34,467 nt of DNA, taken from contig NZ_WBVP01000026.1 in assembly GCF_008933155.1 (NCBI RefSeq), forward strand, positions 1 through 34,467, read 5' to 3'. The translations under genes and the position numbers were made by a program. This DNA comes from Aliivibrio finisterrensis. GTDB lineage: Bacteria > Pseudomonadota > Gammaproteobacteria > Enterobacterales > Vibrionaceae. Every line of letters starts with the position of its first letter. The first letter of the stretch is position 1. Positions 25,800-34,467 of this stretch are shown one piece after another. Under the pieces are notes generated by a model, which was given only the letters and a program-made list of their open reading frames with translations, was not told the origin of the DNA and ran no database searches.

Positions 25800-26162
25800 T
25801 TAGATCATAAAGATGAATACAACAGAAAGCACTGTAAATAGAGCCGCTGTTGCGTAACAAGCAATCTTACCTGCAGTACCTGTGTGGAATTTTAGGTCGT
25901 GCATACCATGATGTAAACGGTGCATCGCATGCCACATAGGCATAGAGATAGAACCGATAACAAATAATGCACCAATGATGCTAGTAACAAAACCAGCAAC
26001 ACGTAGGTAGTTCATTGATTCAGGACCAATCACACCGAGTGGAACTAAAATACCAAGAACTAAGATAGTTACTGGTGTTAGCATTGCAAACCAAGTACCA
26101 CCGGCACCGAATAAGCCCCACCATACTGGTTCGTCAGAACGCTTTGGATTAAGATTTACCAC
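25800..26162 (-). CDS. frdD: Fumarate reductase membrane anchor subunit D
   Basis: A 120-residue hydrophobic subunit that with FrdC binds quinone and holds FrdAB on the membrane. I place the start at the GTG at 26162 (giving [15 protein letters not shown]), because AAGGAG is seven bases upstream and the E. coli FrdD begins at the same point; the longer frame upstream runs into frdC. Three hydrophobic helices are visible. [20 protein letters not shown] and the histidine-rich [18 protein letters not shown] are family blocks, the latter near the quinone site. It is the last gene of the frdABCD operon, 11 bases after frdC. Confidence 0.93.
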   Translation of the reverse strand: MVNLNPKRSDEPVWWGLFGAGGTWFAMLTPVTILVLGILVPLGVIGPESMNYLRVAGFVTSIIGALFVIGSISMPMWHAMHRLHHGMHDLKFHTGTAGKIACYATAALFTVLSVVFIFMI

Positions 26163-26173
26163 AATAATTCTCC

Positions 26174-26557
26174 TTAAACGATAACCAATACAAGTAGTGT
26201 GATTGCAGCAACTGCTGCCCATTGTGCAAGAACAACGACTTTCTTATCCAGTGTTTTACCACCAAGACGAATAGGCATTACTTGCGGCATCATGCTAAAG
26301 AATGTTTGAGCATGGAATAAGCTACCCGCTAAAGCAACAATGTTCAGAGCAACCACAATAGGGTTTGCCATGAAATCTAACCAAGAAGCCCAAGCAAGTG
26401 GACCTTTTACTAAACTAGCTAAGCCAACAAGCAGACAGATAGTAAAGAAAATTAGCGGTAAAATTGTTGCTTCACGAACCATGTAGAAGCGGTAGAAAGG
26501 GTGATCTTTCCACCAAGTACGTGTCATTTCGCGAACGTAAGGTTTACGGTTGCTCAT
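26174..26557 (-). CDS. frdC: Fumarate reductase membrane anchor subunit C
   Basis: A 127-residue membrane subunit with three hydrophobic helices. [20 protein letters not shown] and [15 protein letters not shown] correspond to the start of E. coli FrdC (131 residues), including the conserved basic and tryptophan residues near the quinone pocket. GGAGG with AAGG directly before the ATG lies inside the end of frdB, two bases away, so translation is probably coupled. Confidence 0.94.
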   Translation of the reverse strand: MSNRKPYVREMTRTWWKDHPFYRFYMVREATILPLIFFTICLLVGLASLVKGPLAWASWLDFMANPIVVALNIVALAGSLFHAQTFFSMMPQVMPIRLGGKTLDKKVVVLAQWAAVAAITLLVLVIV

Positions 26558-26559
26558 CC

Positions 26560-27303
26560 TTATGCCTCCTGTGGTTTAAGCATTGCGATAACAAAGTCTT
26601 GAGACGATGCGATCTTACCTTGGTTAACTGCTGCTGCAGGGTCAACGTGTTTTGGACATACTTCAGAACAGTAACCTACAAACGTACAGCCCCATGCGCC
26701 GTTGTCGCCATTGATTAGCTTCATACGCTCAGCAGAACCGTTATCACGGCTATCAAGATTGTAACGGTGTGCCAGTGTTAGTGCTGCAGGACCGATGAAT
26801 TCAGGGTTTAGACCGAATTGAGGACACGCTGCATAACATAGACCACAGTTGATACAACCAGCGAACTGCTTGTATTTTGCCATTTGCTCAGGAGTCTGAG
26901 TGTTAGGACCTTGATCTGGAGTACGGTCGTTACCAAGAATATAAGGCTTGATTGCTTCTAAACGTTCGATGAACGGCGTCATATCAACAATTAAGTCTTT
27001 CTCGATAGGGAAGTTTGCTAATGGTTCTAGTGTTAAACCATTTGGGTAATCACGTAAGAACGCTTTACAAGCAAGCTTAGGTACGTTGTTTACCATCATG
27101 CCACAAGAGCCACAGATCGCCATACGACAAGACCAACGGTAAGATAGGTTTTTGTCTAGGTTATCTTTGATGTAACCAATTGCATCAAGAACAGAAGTTG
27201 TATCGTCACAAGGTACGTCGAACGCTTGTAGATAAGGTTTCTCATCTACCATAGGGTCGTAACGCATAATGCTTACTTTTTGAACTCTCTTACCAGCTGT
27301 CAT
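26560..27303 (-). CDS. frdB: Fumarate reductase iron-sulfur subunit
   Basis: A 247-residue subunit that passes electrons from menaquinol at FrdCD to FrdA. The [2Fe-2S] ligands are in [14 protein letters not shown] plus a following cysteine; the [4Fe-4S] and [3Fe-4S] ligands are in [20 protein letters not shown] and the intervening C. The length is close to E. coli FrdB (244). Its ATG overlaps the frdA stop codon by one base (TAATG), a sign of coupled translation. Confidence 0.97.
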   Translation of the reverse strand: MTAGKRVQKVSIMRYDPMVDEKPYLQAFDVPCDDTTSVLDAIGYIKDNLDKNLSYRWSCRMAICGSCGMMVNNVPKLACKAFLRDYPNGLTLEPLANFPIEKDLIVDMTPFIERLEAIKPYILGNDRTPDQGPNTQTPEQMAKYKQFAGCINCGLCYAACPQFGLNPEFIGPAALTLAHRYNLDSRDNGSAERMKLINGDNGAWGCTFVGYCSEVCPKHVDPAAAVNQGKIASSQDFVIAMLKPQEA

Positions 27304-29114
27304 TATGCTTGCTCCTCTGCGATCTTAGCTGCTTCAGCTTCTGCCGCTGCTGCTTTTTCTGCTGCTTCACCGTATAGGCGAGCTTTTGGTTGAGATTTGG
27401 TGATAGTTACATCGCTGTATTTAATTGTCGGCGCTGCATCTTTGTTGTAATACGCTAATGAGTGTTTTAGGAAGTTCACATCATCACGTTCTGTACAACC
27501 TTCATCTAGACGTTGGTGTGCACCACGAGACTCTTTACGTAGAATCGCAGAGTGAGCCATTGTTTCAGCAACTTCAAGGCCGTAACCTACTTCGATAGCG
27601 TATAATAGGTCAGTGTTGAACACTTTACCTTTATCTTTGATGCTGATGTTTTTATAACGTTTCTTCAGTTCAGCCAGTTTCTCAATCGTATCTTGCATCT
27701 CGTGCTCTTTACGATAGATACCACAACCCGCTTCCATTGAATGGCCCATTTCCGTACGGATATCAGACCAGTTTTCATCGCCTTCTTGAGCTAGTAATGC
27801 ATCAATACGGCCTTGTACTTCTTCAATTTGTGCTTTGATAGCATCGTCATTCCAAGTTGTGAATTCAGCAGCACGCTCAGCGGCTTTTTCACCTGCAAGG
27901 CGACCAAATACAACTAACTCAGCAAGTGAGTTTGAACCTAGACGGTTTGCACCGTGAAGACCAACAGAAGAACATTCACCAACAGCAAATAGACCTTTGA
28001 TGTTTGTTTCGTTGTTCTTATCCGTTTCAATACCACCCATGGTGTAGTGAACAGTAGGACGAATTGGAATTGGCTCTTTTGCTGGATCAACGTTAACGTA
28101 GGCTTTTGAAAGCTCACAGATAAACGGTAGACGTTCATTTAGGTACTCTTCACCTAGGTGACGAAGATCCAAATGCACTACATCACCAAGAGGGTGTTTG
28201 ATAGTGTTGCCTTTTTGTTGTTCGTGCCAGAACGCTTGAGAAACTTTGTCACGAGGACCCAGTTCCATGTACTTGTTCTTAGGCTCACCAACAGGAGTCT
28301 CAGGACCCATGCCGTAATCTTGTAGGTAACGGTAACCATTTTTGTTTACGATGATACCGCCTTCACCACGACAACCTTCAGTCATCAGGATGCCTGTGCC
28401 AGGTAGGCCCGTTGGGTGGTATTGAACAAATTCCATATCACGCAGTGGAACACCGTGACGGAATGCCATAGCCATACCATCACCAGTAACGATACCGCCA
28501 TTGGTATTACAGTGGTAAACACGACCTGCGCCACCCGTTGCAAGAACAACAGATTTTGCTTTAATACAAATAAGTTCGCCTTCAGCCATATGAATAGCAA
28601 TCAGACCTTGAACTTGACCATCTTCAACTAAAATATCAACAACAAAGTACTCATCAAAACGGTTGATTTGAGGGTATTTCATTGAAGTTTGGAATAGGGT
28701 GTGAAGCATATGGAAGCCTGTCTTATCGGCAGCAAACCATGTACGTTCAACTTTCATACCACCAAAACGACGAACGTTTACTTCGCCATTTTCTTTACGG
28801 CTCCAAGGACAACCCCATTGTTCTAATTGAGTCATCTCGCGGTATGCATTTTTTACAAAGTATTCAACAACATCCTGTTCACACAGCCAATCACCACCGC
28901 CAACAGTATCGTTGAAGTGATTGTCTAGTGTATCTTCTTCCTTGGTCACGGCTGCTGACCCACCTTCCGCGGCAACAGTGTGCGAACGCATTGGGTAAAC
29001 TTTTGAGATTAGAGCAATTTCTAGCTCTGGGTTCGCTTCTGCTGCTGCAATGGCAGTACGTAGACCTGCACCGCCCGCGCCGATCACTGCAATATCTGTG
29101 GTTATCGTTTTCAC
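27303..29114 (-). CDS. frdA: Fumarate reductase flavoprotein subunit
   Basis: A 603-residue catalytic subunit that reduces fumarate to succinate in anaerobic respiration. I start at the GTG at 29114 ([15 protein letters not shown]) because GGAG is seven bases upstream and E. coli FrdA (602) begins here; the upstream ATG at 29156 would add 14 residues with no similarity. The FAD motif IGAGGAGLR, the covalent-FAD histidine (about His45 in [10 protein letters not shown]), the active-site block [11 protein letters not shown] and the HxxD-type RESRGAHQR are all present. The C-terminus ends in an Ala and Glu-rich tail (about 25 residues) with low complexity. It is the first gene of frdABCD. Confidence 0.97.
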   Translation of the reverse strand: MKTITTDIAVIGAGGAGLRTAIAAAEANPELEIALISKVYPMRSHTVAAEGGSAAVTKEEDTLDNHFNDTVGGGDWLCEQDVVEYFVKNAYREMTQLEQWGCPWSRKENGEVNVRRFGGMKVERTWFAADKTGFHMLHTLFQTSMKYPQINRFDEYFVVDILVEDGQVQGLIAIHMAEGELICIKAKSVVLATGGAGRVYHCNTNGGIVTGDGMAMAFRHGVPLRDMEFVQYHPTGLPGTGILMTEGCRGEGGIIVNKNGYRYLQDYGMGPETPVGEPKNKYMELGPRDKVSQAFWHEQQKGNTIKHPLGDVVHLDLRHLGEEYLNERLPFICELSKAYVNVDPAKEPIPIRPTVHYTMGGIETDKNNETNIKGLFAVGECSSVGLHGANRLGSNSLAELVVFGRLAGEKAAERAAEFTTWNDDAIKAQIEEVQGRIDALLAQEGDENWSDIRTEMGHSMEAGCGIYRKEHEMQDTIEKLAELKKRYKNISIKDKGKVFNTDLLYAIEVGYGLEVAETMAHSAILRKESRGAHQRLDEGCTERDDVNFLKHSLAYYNKDAAPTIKYSDVTITKSQPKARLYGEAAEKAAAAEAEAAKIAEEQA

Positions 29115-29236
29115 AGTTATTCTCCGGGATAAAAGATAAAAAATTAAATTAACCACCTAAATATGATTAATTATGAGAATCTAGCCTGCTCGTGTGACAA
29201 ATAAAGAGCAAATAAAACTTAAAAATTCTGATGCCT

Positions 29237-29277
29237 ATTCTATGTGAGCTTTTGTAATAAAAATTGATATGGATAAA
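29237..29277 (-). promoter_or_regulatory. frd promoter with FNR-like site near -41
   Basis: TTGAT-N4-ATAAA (29264-29277) matches the FNR consensus TTGAT-N4-ATCAA in nine of ten positions. On the minus strand a -10-like TAGAAT is at 29242-29237, so the centre of the site falls about 41 bases before the predicted start near 29230. This is the standard geometry for FNR activation, and frd is FNR-activated in E. coli. The leader would be about 115 bases. Confidence 0.65.
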
Positions 29278-29323
29278 GTTTTGTCGTGCAAGTACCACTA
29301 ATGGGGTGGTTTGTTGTAAATAA

Positions 29324-29339
29324 TGTGATCTCCGTCAAC
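29324..29339. promoter_or_regulatory. CRP-like site upstream of frd and epmA
   Basis: TGTGA-N6-TCAAC with an upstream AA is a perfect left half and a partial right half of the CRP pattern. It is about 100 bases upstream of the predicted frd start and 170 bases before epmA, so either gene could be the target. Inference only. Confidence 0.4.
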
Positions 29340-29509
29340 TAGTTAAAGCTGTTAATATTCGCTACTATTTGTAGTTAAGTTGTTGCTTTATAAGTGATAA
29401 TAATTCTTATCGATCTCGTATCCCCTTGATGGGTAAGGGTATTTATAAAGTTAAAAAATAGGTAACCTTAAAGTGGGTTATCAGGTATCATTTTGGATAA
29501 GTTTTTCTA

Positions 29510-30496
29510 ATGTATAAGATTATGACTAGTCAAAATTGGATGCCAAGTGCATCAATTGAGCAATTACAGCAACGTGCTGAGATTATGACTTCTATTCGTT
29601 TGTTCTTTTCTGAGCGAAAAGTGATGGAAGTAGATACCCCTGCAATGAGTCATGCCACTGTTACAGATGTGCACCTTCATACCTTTCAAACTGATTTTGT
29701 TGGACCGGGCTATGCCGATGGCGCGCATTTGTATTTTATGACTAGCCCTGAATTTCATATGAAGCGATTATTAGCGGCTGGAAGTGGTGCGATTTACCAA
29801 ATTAATAAAGCATTTCGTAATGAAGAAGCCGGGCGTTTCCATAACCCTGAATTTACGATGTTGGAATGGTATCGCCCAAGCTTTGATCATCATCAGCTAA
29901 TGGATGAAATGAATGAGCTTCTGATGTTGGTGTTAAAGTGTCATGATTCAGAGCGTATGACATATCAGGAAGCCTTTATTAAAGTGCTTGGTATTTGCCC
30001 TTTAGAATCATCTATGGATGAATTAAGAGCGGTTGCCGCTCCTCTAGGCTTATCAGATATTGCGGATATTGAAGAAGATAGAGATACATTACTGCAGCTG
30101 CTATTTAGCATGGGGGTTGAAGAGAAAATAGGCTTAGAGGTTCCTGCTTTTGTTTATGACTTCCCAGCCTCTCAAGCTGCACTTGCTAAGATTAATCCTA
30201 CGGATCAGAGAGTGGCTGAACGTTTCGAGGTGTACTTTAAGGGTATTGAACTGGCGAATGGATTTCATGAGCTAGATAATGCCAAAGAACAGCTTGCTCG
30301 TTTTAAAGAAGACAATGCGAAACGTAAATCAATGGGCTTAATTGAACAACCAATTGACTATCATTTGATTGCGGCACTAGAAGCAGGTCTTCCTGATTGC
30401 GCTGGTGTTGCTCTAGGTATTGACCGCTTAATTATGCTCGCAATGGGAGAAAAGCACATTGATCAAGTGATGGCTTTTCCGTTTGATAGAGCCTAG
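29510..30496 (+). CDS. epmA: EF-P--(R)-beta-lysine ligase EpmA (PoxA/GenX)
   Basis: A 328-residue homologue of class II lysyl-tRNA synthetase without the anticodon-binding domain, which attaches beta-lysine to Lys34 of [37 protein letters not shown] (motif with active-site residues), [19 protein letters not shown] (class II motif 2) and [15 protein letters not shown] (motif 3) are in order. The start is either the ATG at 29510 or that at 29522 ([11 protein letters not shown]); neither has a strong ribosome site. The length matches E. coli EpmA (325). It is divergent from frdA, as in E. coli. Confidence 0.96.
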   Translation: MYKIMTSQNWMPSASIEQLQQRAEIMTSIRLFFSERKVMEVDTPAMSHATVTDVHLHTFQTDFVGPGYADGAHLYFMTSPEFHMKRLLAAGSGAIYQINKAFRNEEAGRFHNPEFTMLEWYRPSFDHHQLMDEMNELLMLVLKCHDSERMTYQEAFIKVLGICPLESSMDELRAVAAPLGLSDIADIEEDRDTLLQLLFSMGVEEKIGLEVPAFVYDFPASQAALAKINPTDQRVAERFEVYFKGIELANGFHELDNAKEQLARFKEDNAKRKSMGLIEQPIDYHLIAALEAGLPDCAGVALGIDRLIMLAMGEKHIDQVMAFPFDRA

Positions 30497-30512
30497 TTAT
30501 TTTTACGTTCAA

Positions 30513-31400
30513 TTAGCTAACGATTAATCCTGTCCCTATGACTGCTAAAAAAGCACCTAACCAAGCAAAACGGTTTGGTGCTTTTTTTGTGTATAGCCAC
30601 AATAAAGGTAAGATCATAATTGGTGTCGTTGAAGAAAGCAGGGCAACCATACCTACATTCCCTTTTTGTAGAGCATATAAAATTAAGGTCATACCGACAG
30701 TCATAGCAAGAAACCCATTCAATGCGACAATACCTAAAATACGTGCATTAATTGGCGTAATTGGTCGTGATATAGGTAAATTAGTCAGTCTTAATAAGCT
30801 ATGAGCACCAAAAGCAGAAGCCATTCGAATTGCTGAAGCGGCAATCGGATCAGCACTGGTTAGCATTACCGGTTTTGCAATAACACCACCAAGCGCTTGG
30901 CAAAAAGCAGCAAGTAGTCCTAGAAATATGGCTATCCAAATATTGCCTTTGACTTCATCCCATGTCCCTTGATTATTTGCTTTTTTTCCAAAGAAAATAG
31001 CAATTGAGACGCCAGAGAAAACAGAAATAGCACCAGCTAGCTCCCAACCTTGTAAGGTTTCATTAAATAGCCAGTAACCAAGGATGGCTGAAAAGAGAGC
31101 GTGGCATGAGAAGAGTAACCCAGCTTGTCTTGGACCCATGCGATTAAAGCAGGCAAATAAGGCCGTATCTCCAATGAAAATGCCTATCAAACCAGAAAGC
31201 ATCATTGGATAAAGGTGAGAAGAATCAATAGAGAGCCACCCACCAGTAAACCAAGCGAGCGTGGAAAGCATTATTGTTACGCAGCCCATACGCCAGCGGC
31301 TATAAGCGAATGCACCAAGGTGGCGAGCAGGAGCGACAGATATCATACTTGATAGTGCCCATAAACAAGCGGCACCAAGCGCTAACCATTCATATCCCAT
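30513..31400 (-). CDS. DMT-superfamily (EamA-type) transporter
   Basis: A 295-residue inner-membrane protein with about ten helices, made of two EamA repeats (about residues 3-138 and 155-293). The N-terminal repeat contains ACLWALSSMIS and GLIGIFIGDTALFACF; the second has FLAMTVGMTLILYAL and GMVALLSSTTPIMILPLLW, the typical end of an EamA domain. I favour the ATG at 31400 because GGA lies six bases upstream; an ATG two codons earlier (31406) has none. The substrate cannot be told from sequence; relatives export metabolites or amino acids. Its last codons contain a bidirectional terminator-like hairpin. It is convergent with epmA, 16 bases between stops. Confidence 0.88.
   Translation of the reverse strand: MGYEWLALGAACLWALSSMISVAPARHLGAFAYSRWRMGCVTIMLSTLAWFTGGWLSIDSSHLYPMMLSGLIGIFIGDTALFACFNRMGPRQAGLLFSCHALFSAILGYWLFNETLQGWELAGAISVFSGVSIAIFFGKKANNQGTWDEVKGNIWIAIFLGLLAAFCQALGGVIAKPVMLTSADPIAASAIRMASAFGAHSLLRLTNLPISRPITPINARILGIVALNGFLAMTVGMTLILYALQKGNVGMVALLSSTTPIMILPLLWLYTKKAPNRFAWLGAFLAVIGTGLIVS
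30547..30588. terminator. Terminator-like hairpin inside the 3' end of the DMT transporter gene
   Basis: AAAAAAGCACC (30547-30557) and GGTGCTTTTTTT (30577-30588) pair, with an inner ACC/GGT helix, and are flanked by A and T runs on both strands. On the plus strand it lies 50 bases after the epmA stop and looks like its terminator. On the minus strand it lies inside the coding sequence, about 13-25 codons before the stop. Confidence 0.75.
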
Positions 31401-31450
31401 TATCATTCCATTGATTATTATTAGTCATGAGTTTTAGATTATCTGAACTT

Positions 31451-31484
31451 AAAAAAATAGCGAACACAAGGTTCGCTATTTTTG
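31451..31484 (-). terminator. Terminator of psd
   Basis: AAAAATAGCGAAC (31453-31465) and GTTCGCTATTTTT (31471-31483) are perfect 13-base arms with a five-base loop. The minus strand ends in a T run. It lies between psd and the downstream transporter. Confidence 0.92.
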
Positions 31485-31504
31485 CTTTATTTTAAGTAAA
31501 TTAC

Positions 31505-32368
31505 TTATTTTGCAATATGTGCAAACGGAGTACCCATACGAGTTGGAACGCCATTTTCCATTGATGGATCAAACTTAATTGAGTTAGGTGCAAATAAGTT
31601 AATAACAGTTGAGCCTAATTTAAAGCGCCCCATCTCTTCACCTTTCTTAAAGCAAATCATATCATCGCCAGAAAGTGGGTAATGCCATGTTTTAACTGCA
31701 GGACCTGTAGGTGGTGTTACCGTATCAGCCCATGTTGTTTCAATGCTACCAACGATAGTTGCACCAACAAGAACTTGAGCCATTGCCCCAAATTCAGTAT
31801 CAAAAATACAGACAACACGTTCGTTACGTGCAAATAAATTAGGTACGTTTTCTGCTGTTAATGGATTTACTGAGAAAAGATCACCAGGAACATAAATCAT
31901 CTTACGTAATGTAGCATCGCAAGGCATGTGTACACGGTGGTAGTCGCGTGGTGATAAATACAGAGTTGCGAATTCGCCACCCATAAATTCTTCAGCCAGA
32001 TCTTCATCACCACCAAGTAGCTCTTGAGCTGAATATACATGGCCTTTAGCTTGAACTAATTGGCCGTCAGTAATCGGGCCAAATTGGCTTACGCACGCGT
32101 CCGCTGGATGAGAAATTACATTCACACAATCATTAATAGGGCGAGCGCCATCTTCTAATTCACGAACAAAGAAGTTGTTGAATGTAGAGTACGCTTTAGG
32201 ATCTGGGTTTTTAGCTTCGTTCATGTCAACTTTGTATTGTTTAATGAACCACTTAATTACCGCTGTTGTTAACCAACCCATTTTTGCTGATGCTAATTTG
32301 CCAGCCAAACGAGTAAGTGCATGTTTTGGGGTTAAATACTGTAACCCAATTTTTAAATTATCTGACAC
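31505..32368 (-). CDS. psd: Phosphatidylserine decarboxylase proenzyme
   Basis: A 287-residue inner-membrane enzyme that makes phosphatidylethanolamine. The self-cleavage motif LGST is at residues 251-254, where Ser253 becomes the pyruvoyl cofactor and the chain splits into beta and alpha subunits. The catalytic triad partners are Asp90 ([10 protein letters not shown]) and His144 ([13 protein letters not shown]). It is shorter than E. coli Psd (322) mainly at the C-terminus. The start is a GTG, with AGG upstream. It lies 58 bases after rsgA in the same direction; the gap has the short repeat ATGTGG-N6-CCACAT (32395-32412). E. coli has psd directly after rsgA too. Confidence 0.95.
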   Translation of the reverse strand: MSDNLKIGLQYLTPKHALTRLAGKLASAKMGWLTTAVIKWFIKQYKVDMNEAKNPDPKAYSTFNNFFVRELEDGARPINDCVNVISHPADACVSQFGPITDGQLVQAKGHVYSAQELLGGDEDLAEEFMGGEFATLYLSPRDYHRVHMPCDATLRKMIYVPGDLFSVNPLTAENVPNLFARNERVVCIFDTEFGAMAQVLVGATIVGSIETTWADTVTPPTGPAVKTWHYPLSGDDMICFKKGEEMGRFKLGSTVINLFAPNSIKFDPSMENGVPTRMGTPFAHIAK

Positions 32369-32394
32369 GTTATTTGCCTACTAGTTATTACTTA

Positions 32395-32412
32395 ATGTGG
32401 ATATTACCACAT
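32395..32412. repeat. Short inverted repeat between rsgA and psd
   Basis: ATGTGG (32395-32400) and CCACAT (32407-32412) form a perfect six-base pair of arms around ATATTA. Too short to be called a terminator (no T run), it may be a weak processing or binding site. Confidence 0.4.
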
Positions 32413-32426
32413 CTTTACTTTGTTTA

Positions 32427-33482
32427 TTAATCGGCTTTTTTGCCGCGGGAGAATTGGCGATTGGCTTTGTTCTCAGACATACTTTCAATAATTCGATGGT
32501 AGCTTTCGAAGCGCAGTTTGGAAATTTTACCGTTTGATACCGCTTCTTGAAGAATACAGCCTGGGTCATCTTTATGCGTACAGTCTCTAAACTTACAGCC
32601 ACCAATAAAGCCTTTGAACTCAACGAAAGAGGCTGTTATCTCATCTTTTTCTAAGTGCCATAAACCAAACTCACGAACCCCAGGAGAATCGATAAGATCG
32701 CCGCCATGAGGGAAATGATATAAACGAGCTGCGGTTGTTGTGTGTTGGCCAAGACCTGAGTTTTCAGAAACCGCGCCTTCAATAATTTCAAGTTCAGGCA
32801 TTAATGCATTCACTAAGCTTGATTTACCAACGCCTGACTGACCAACAAAGATATTAATATGATCGCGTAGCTCAGCTTCAAGTTCTTCTACGCCATAGCC
32901 TGATTCTTTACTTACGTATTTTACTTTATAGCCAATATCTTCATATAGACTAAGAAGTTGCTTAACATCAGTAAATTCTTTTTCAGAAAGTAAATCGACT
33001 TTGTTTAGTACGATTAGCGGCTTTATATGTAATGTTTCTGACGCAATAAGGTAACGGTCAATAATGTTTAATGACAACTCAGGAAGAATAGAAGAAACAA
33101 TGACCATTTGGTCAACATTTGCTGCAACGGGTTTAATGCCGTCATAATAATCTGGACGAGTGAGTATTGATGTGCGTGGCTTAACGGCTTCAACAACACC
33201 AGATATACCTGCAAGTACTTCTGTACCTGGACGCCAAATAACACGATCACCAGACACTAAGCTTTCAATACCTCGACGTAAGTTACAACGATGTATTTCT
33301 TTGCTTTCTGGATCTTCGATATCCGCATGTTGGCCAAAGCGAGTAATGACTAGCCCTTCTTTGGCTGCTTCTAATGAGGATTCATCCCACTCAATGGTGG
33401 TCTTTATCTTTTCTATACGTTTATTTTGATTAGAACGTACTCGGCGAACTTGGCCTTTAGTTAACTTTGTCTTTTTTGCCAC
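32427..33482 (-). CDS. rsgA: Small ribosomal subunit biogenesis GTPase RsgA
   Basis: A 351-residue GTPase that helps the last steps of 30S subunit maturation. It has an OB-fold N-terminal domain, then a circularly permuted G domain with motifs in the order G4 NKVD (160-163), G1 GQSGVGKSS (214-222) and G3 DSPG (265-268). The zinc-binding C-terminal domain has Cys296, Cys301, His303 and Cys309 ([15 protein letters not shown]). Its length is one residue more than E. coli RsgA. The start is a GTG at 33482 with a weak ribosome site. It is divergent from orn over 98 bases, as in E. coli. Confidence 0.96.
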   Translation of the reverse strand: MAKKTKLTKGQVRRVRSNQNKRIEKIKTTIEWDESSLEAAKEGLVITRFGQHADIEDPESKEIHRCNLRRGIESLVSGDRVIWRPGTEVLAGISGVVEAVKPRTSILTRPDYYDGIKPVAANVDQMVIVSSILPELSLNIIDRYLIASETLHIKPLIVLNKVDLLSEKEFTDVKQLLSLYEDIGYKVKYVSKESGYGVEELEAELRDHINIFVGQSGVGKSSLVNALMPELEIIEGAVSENSGLGQHTTTAARLYHFPHGGDLIDSPGVREFGLWHLEKDEITASFVEFKGFIGGCKFRDCTHKDDPGCILQEAVSNGKISKLRFESYHRIIESMSENKANRQFSRGKKAD

Positions 33483-33580
33483 GAAATGATTTCACTTGTA
33501 GGTTGGCTTTCAGTTTTATGTTGAAAGATAAATCGGCCCGAGTATCATACCCTTTTTAGTTACAAAATAGGCAGCTCTCT

Positions 33581-34126
33581 ATGGCAATTAATGATCAAAA
33601 CCTGATTTGGGTTGATTTGGAGATGACAGGATTGGATCCTGAAACTCATAAAATCATCGAAATCGCATCCATTGTAACTGATGCTCAGCTAAATATTTTA
33701 GCAGAAGGGCCGGTTATTGCTATTCATCAGTCAGAAGAAGAATTGGCTAAGATGGATGACTGGTGCACAAATACACACACTAACAGTGGATTAGTCGCTC
33801 GTGTACAAGCAAGTGAATACAATGAAGCTGCAGCGATCGAAGAGACGATTGCTTTTCTTGAACAGTGGGTACCAAAAGGTATTTCCCCAATTTGCGGTAA
33901 CAGTATTGGCCAAGATCGCCGCTTCCTATATAAGCATATGCCTAAGCTTGAAGAGTATTTTCATTACCGCTACGTTGATGTAAGTACGATTAAAGAGCTC
34001 ACTCGCCGTTGGAAACCTGAAGTTCTTGATGGCTTTGAGAAAACAGGAACCCATTTAGCATTGGATGATATTAGAGAATCTATTGCTGAGTTGAAGTATT
34101 ACCGTCAACATATTTTCACAATCTAG
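33581..34126 (+). CDS. orn: Oligoribonuclease
   Basis: A 181-residue 3'-5' exonuclease of the DEDDh group that degrades two- to five-base RNA fragments, including pGpG from cyclic-di-GMP breakdown. All catalytic residues are in the usual places: Asp12 and Glu14 in [10 protein letters not shown], Asp112 in [11 protein letters not shown], His158 and Asp162/163 in [12 protein letters not shown]. Its length equals E. coli Orn. The tRNA-Gly operon follows in the same direction, an order also found in E. coli. No clear terminator sits between orn and the tRNA promoter, though a T run (34170-34186) is present. Confidence 0.97.
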   Translation: MAINDQNLIWVDLEMTGLDPETHKIIEIASIVTDAQLNILAEGPVIAIHQSEEELAKMDDWCTNTHTNSGLVARVQASEYNEAAAIEETIAFLEQWVPKGISPICGNSIGQDRRFLYKHMPKLEEYFHYRYVDVSTIKELTRRWKPEVLDGFEKTGTHLALDDIRESIAELKYYRQHIFTI

Positions 34127-34163
34127 TTCTTTTGATGAATTGTTGAGCGAAAGTGGCGGGTTT

Positions 34164-34223
34164 TAAAGATTTTTTAGTTTTTTTTCAAAATCCGCTTGCA
34201 TCATCACGTTTTACTCGTATAAT
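34164..34223 (+). promoter_or_regulatory. Promoter of the tRNA-Gly/tRNA-fMet operon
   Basis: TTGCAT (34196-34201) and the perfect -10 TATAAT (34218-34223) are 16 bases apart. Upstream is an A and T-rich stretch (34164-34190) that could act as an UP element, and just after the -10 is a GC-richer TCGCAGCC, the kind of discriminator seen at stringently controlled stable-RNA promoters. The predicted start is about 40 bases before the tRNA. Confidence 0.75.
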
Positions 34224-34269
34224 TCGCAGCCTCTGAACGAGGAGCTACTCCTTATCAGAATATCAGTAT

Positions 34270-34345
34270 GCGACACTAGCTCAGCTGGTAGAGCGCAACC
34301 TTGCCAAGGTTGAGGTCACGAGTTCGAGCCTCGTGTGTCGCTCCA
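34270..34345 (+). tRNA. tRNA-Gly (anticodon GCC)
   Basis: A complete 76-base cloverleaf with encoded CCA. The acceptor stem GCGACAC pairs with GTGTCGC, the D arm is GCTC-GAGC, the anticodon stem CAACC-GGTTG holds the loop TTGCCAA with anticodon GCC at 34303-34305, and the T arm ACGAG-CTCGT has the TTCGAGC loop. It matches the E. coli glyV type, which also follows orn. Confidence 0.98.
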
Positions 34346-34431
34346 ATTTCTTTTTAGTACCGTAATGAAGTGCTTCTCGAAAATTGAAATTGGTTTAAGT
34401 TTCTATTGTACTTTGAACAATGGCATCCGGA

Positions 34432-34467
34432 CGCGGGATGGAGCAGCTTGGTAGCTCGTCGGGCTCA
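34432..34467 (+). tRNA. Initiator tRNA-Met, 5' part (cut by the window end)
   Basis: CGCGGGATGGAGCAGC followed by the D loop and GTCGGGCTCA match the first 36 bases of bacterial initiator tRNA: the C1 mismatch, and the GGG that begins the conserved three G-C pairs of the anticodon stem. The window stops inside the expected CAT anticodon. It follows tRNA-Gly by 86 bases, probably in one transcript. Confidence 0.93.

Larger units (their letters stand above)
29115..29509. other. 395-base divergent control region between frdA and epmA
   Basis: AT-rich, without a convincing gene. It holds the frd promoter with its FNR-like site and a CRP-like site, listed separately. Near epmA I see no promoter I would defend. 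AGTTAA and GTTAA copies at 29341-29355 are a possible ArcA-type repeat but too weak to call. Confidence 0.6.

Noticed and set aside
25800-26222. A longer frdD beginning at 26222.
   Set aside because: The extra 20 codons overlap the end of frdC and have no family similarity; the GTG at 26162 has a strong ribosome site.
28416-29152. Plus-strand open frames of 71-77 codons opposite frdA.
   Set aside because: They lie wholly antisense to a well-conserved gene, lack ribosome sites, and the proteins have no family features.
32381-32623. An 80-codon minus-strand frame overlapping the end of rsgA.
   Set aside because: A different frame through the conserved zinc-binding end of rsgA, continuing into the gap; no start signal and no domain.

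Overview
The window is a chromosomal segment of a gammaproteobacterium of the family Vibrionaceae, most probably Aliivibrio (A. fischeri or a close relative). This is inferred from AT-rich DNA, close protein similarity to enterobacterial orthologues, and gene blocks whose order matches E. coli but which are joined differently. No database search was possible, so the species is an inference. Almost everything here is core metabolism and envelope or stress machinery. No insertion sequence, prophage, CRISPR array or toxin-antitoxin pair was seen.

Layout. 1-1400: start of a membrane sensor (cut by the window edge) and an orphan AraC-family regulator. 1605-6272: NDH-2 NADH dehydrogenase, and divergently from it an arsenate-resistance operon of arsR, GAPDH, a tyrosine/dual-specificity-type phosphatase and arsJ. 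This is the most accessory-looking part of the window. 6360-13720: nagB, dsbD, uspA, dcuA, aspA, fxsA. 13821-18248: envC, yibN, secB, gpsA, cysE. 18328-23939: trmL, the Cpx envelope-stress system (cpxA, cpxR, cpxP), the metal exporter fieF and pfkA. 24030-30496: epmB and efp divergently arranged, the fumarate reductase operon frdABCD, and epmA. 30513-34467: a DMT-family transporter, psd, rsgA, orn, then a tRNA block with tRNA-Gly(GCC) and the 5' part of an initiator tRNA-Met.

How the genes fit together. AspA makes fumarate from aspartate, DcuA exchanges C4-dicarboxylates and FrdABCD uses fumarate as electron acceptor, giving an anaerobic fumarate-respiration set. The aspA promoter has a CRP-like site and the frd promoter an FNR-like site, both centred near -41 from a recognisable -10 hexamer. 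EpmA and EpmB, on either side of frd, lysylate EF-P (Efp), whose Lys34 is present. CpxAR shares a control region with cpxP that contains a perfect CpxR box. The ars operon fits the known GAPDH/ArsJ route, in which arsenate is converted to 1-arseno-3-phosphoglycerate and exported; the phosphatase between them has no established role.

Most worth a second look: the phosphatase in the arsJ operon and a terminator-like hairpin just before arsJ; an ArsR with non-canonical cysteines; a run of eight C in cpxA; large inverted repeats on both sides of secB; and a bidirectional terminator lying inside the 3' end of the DMT transporter gene.
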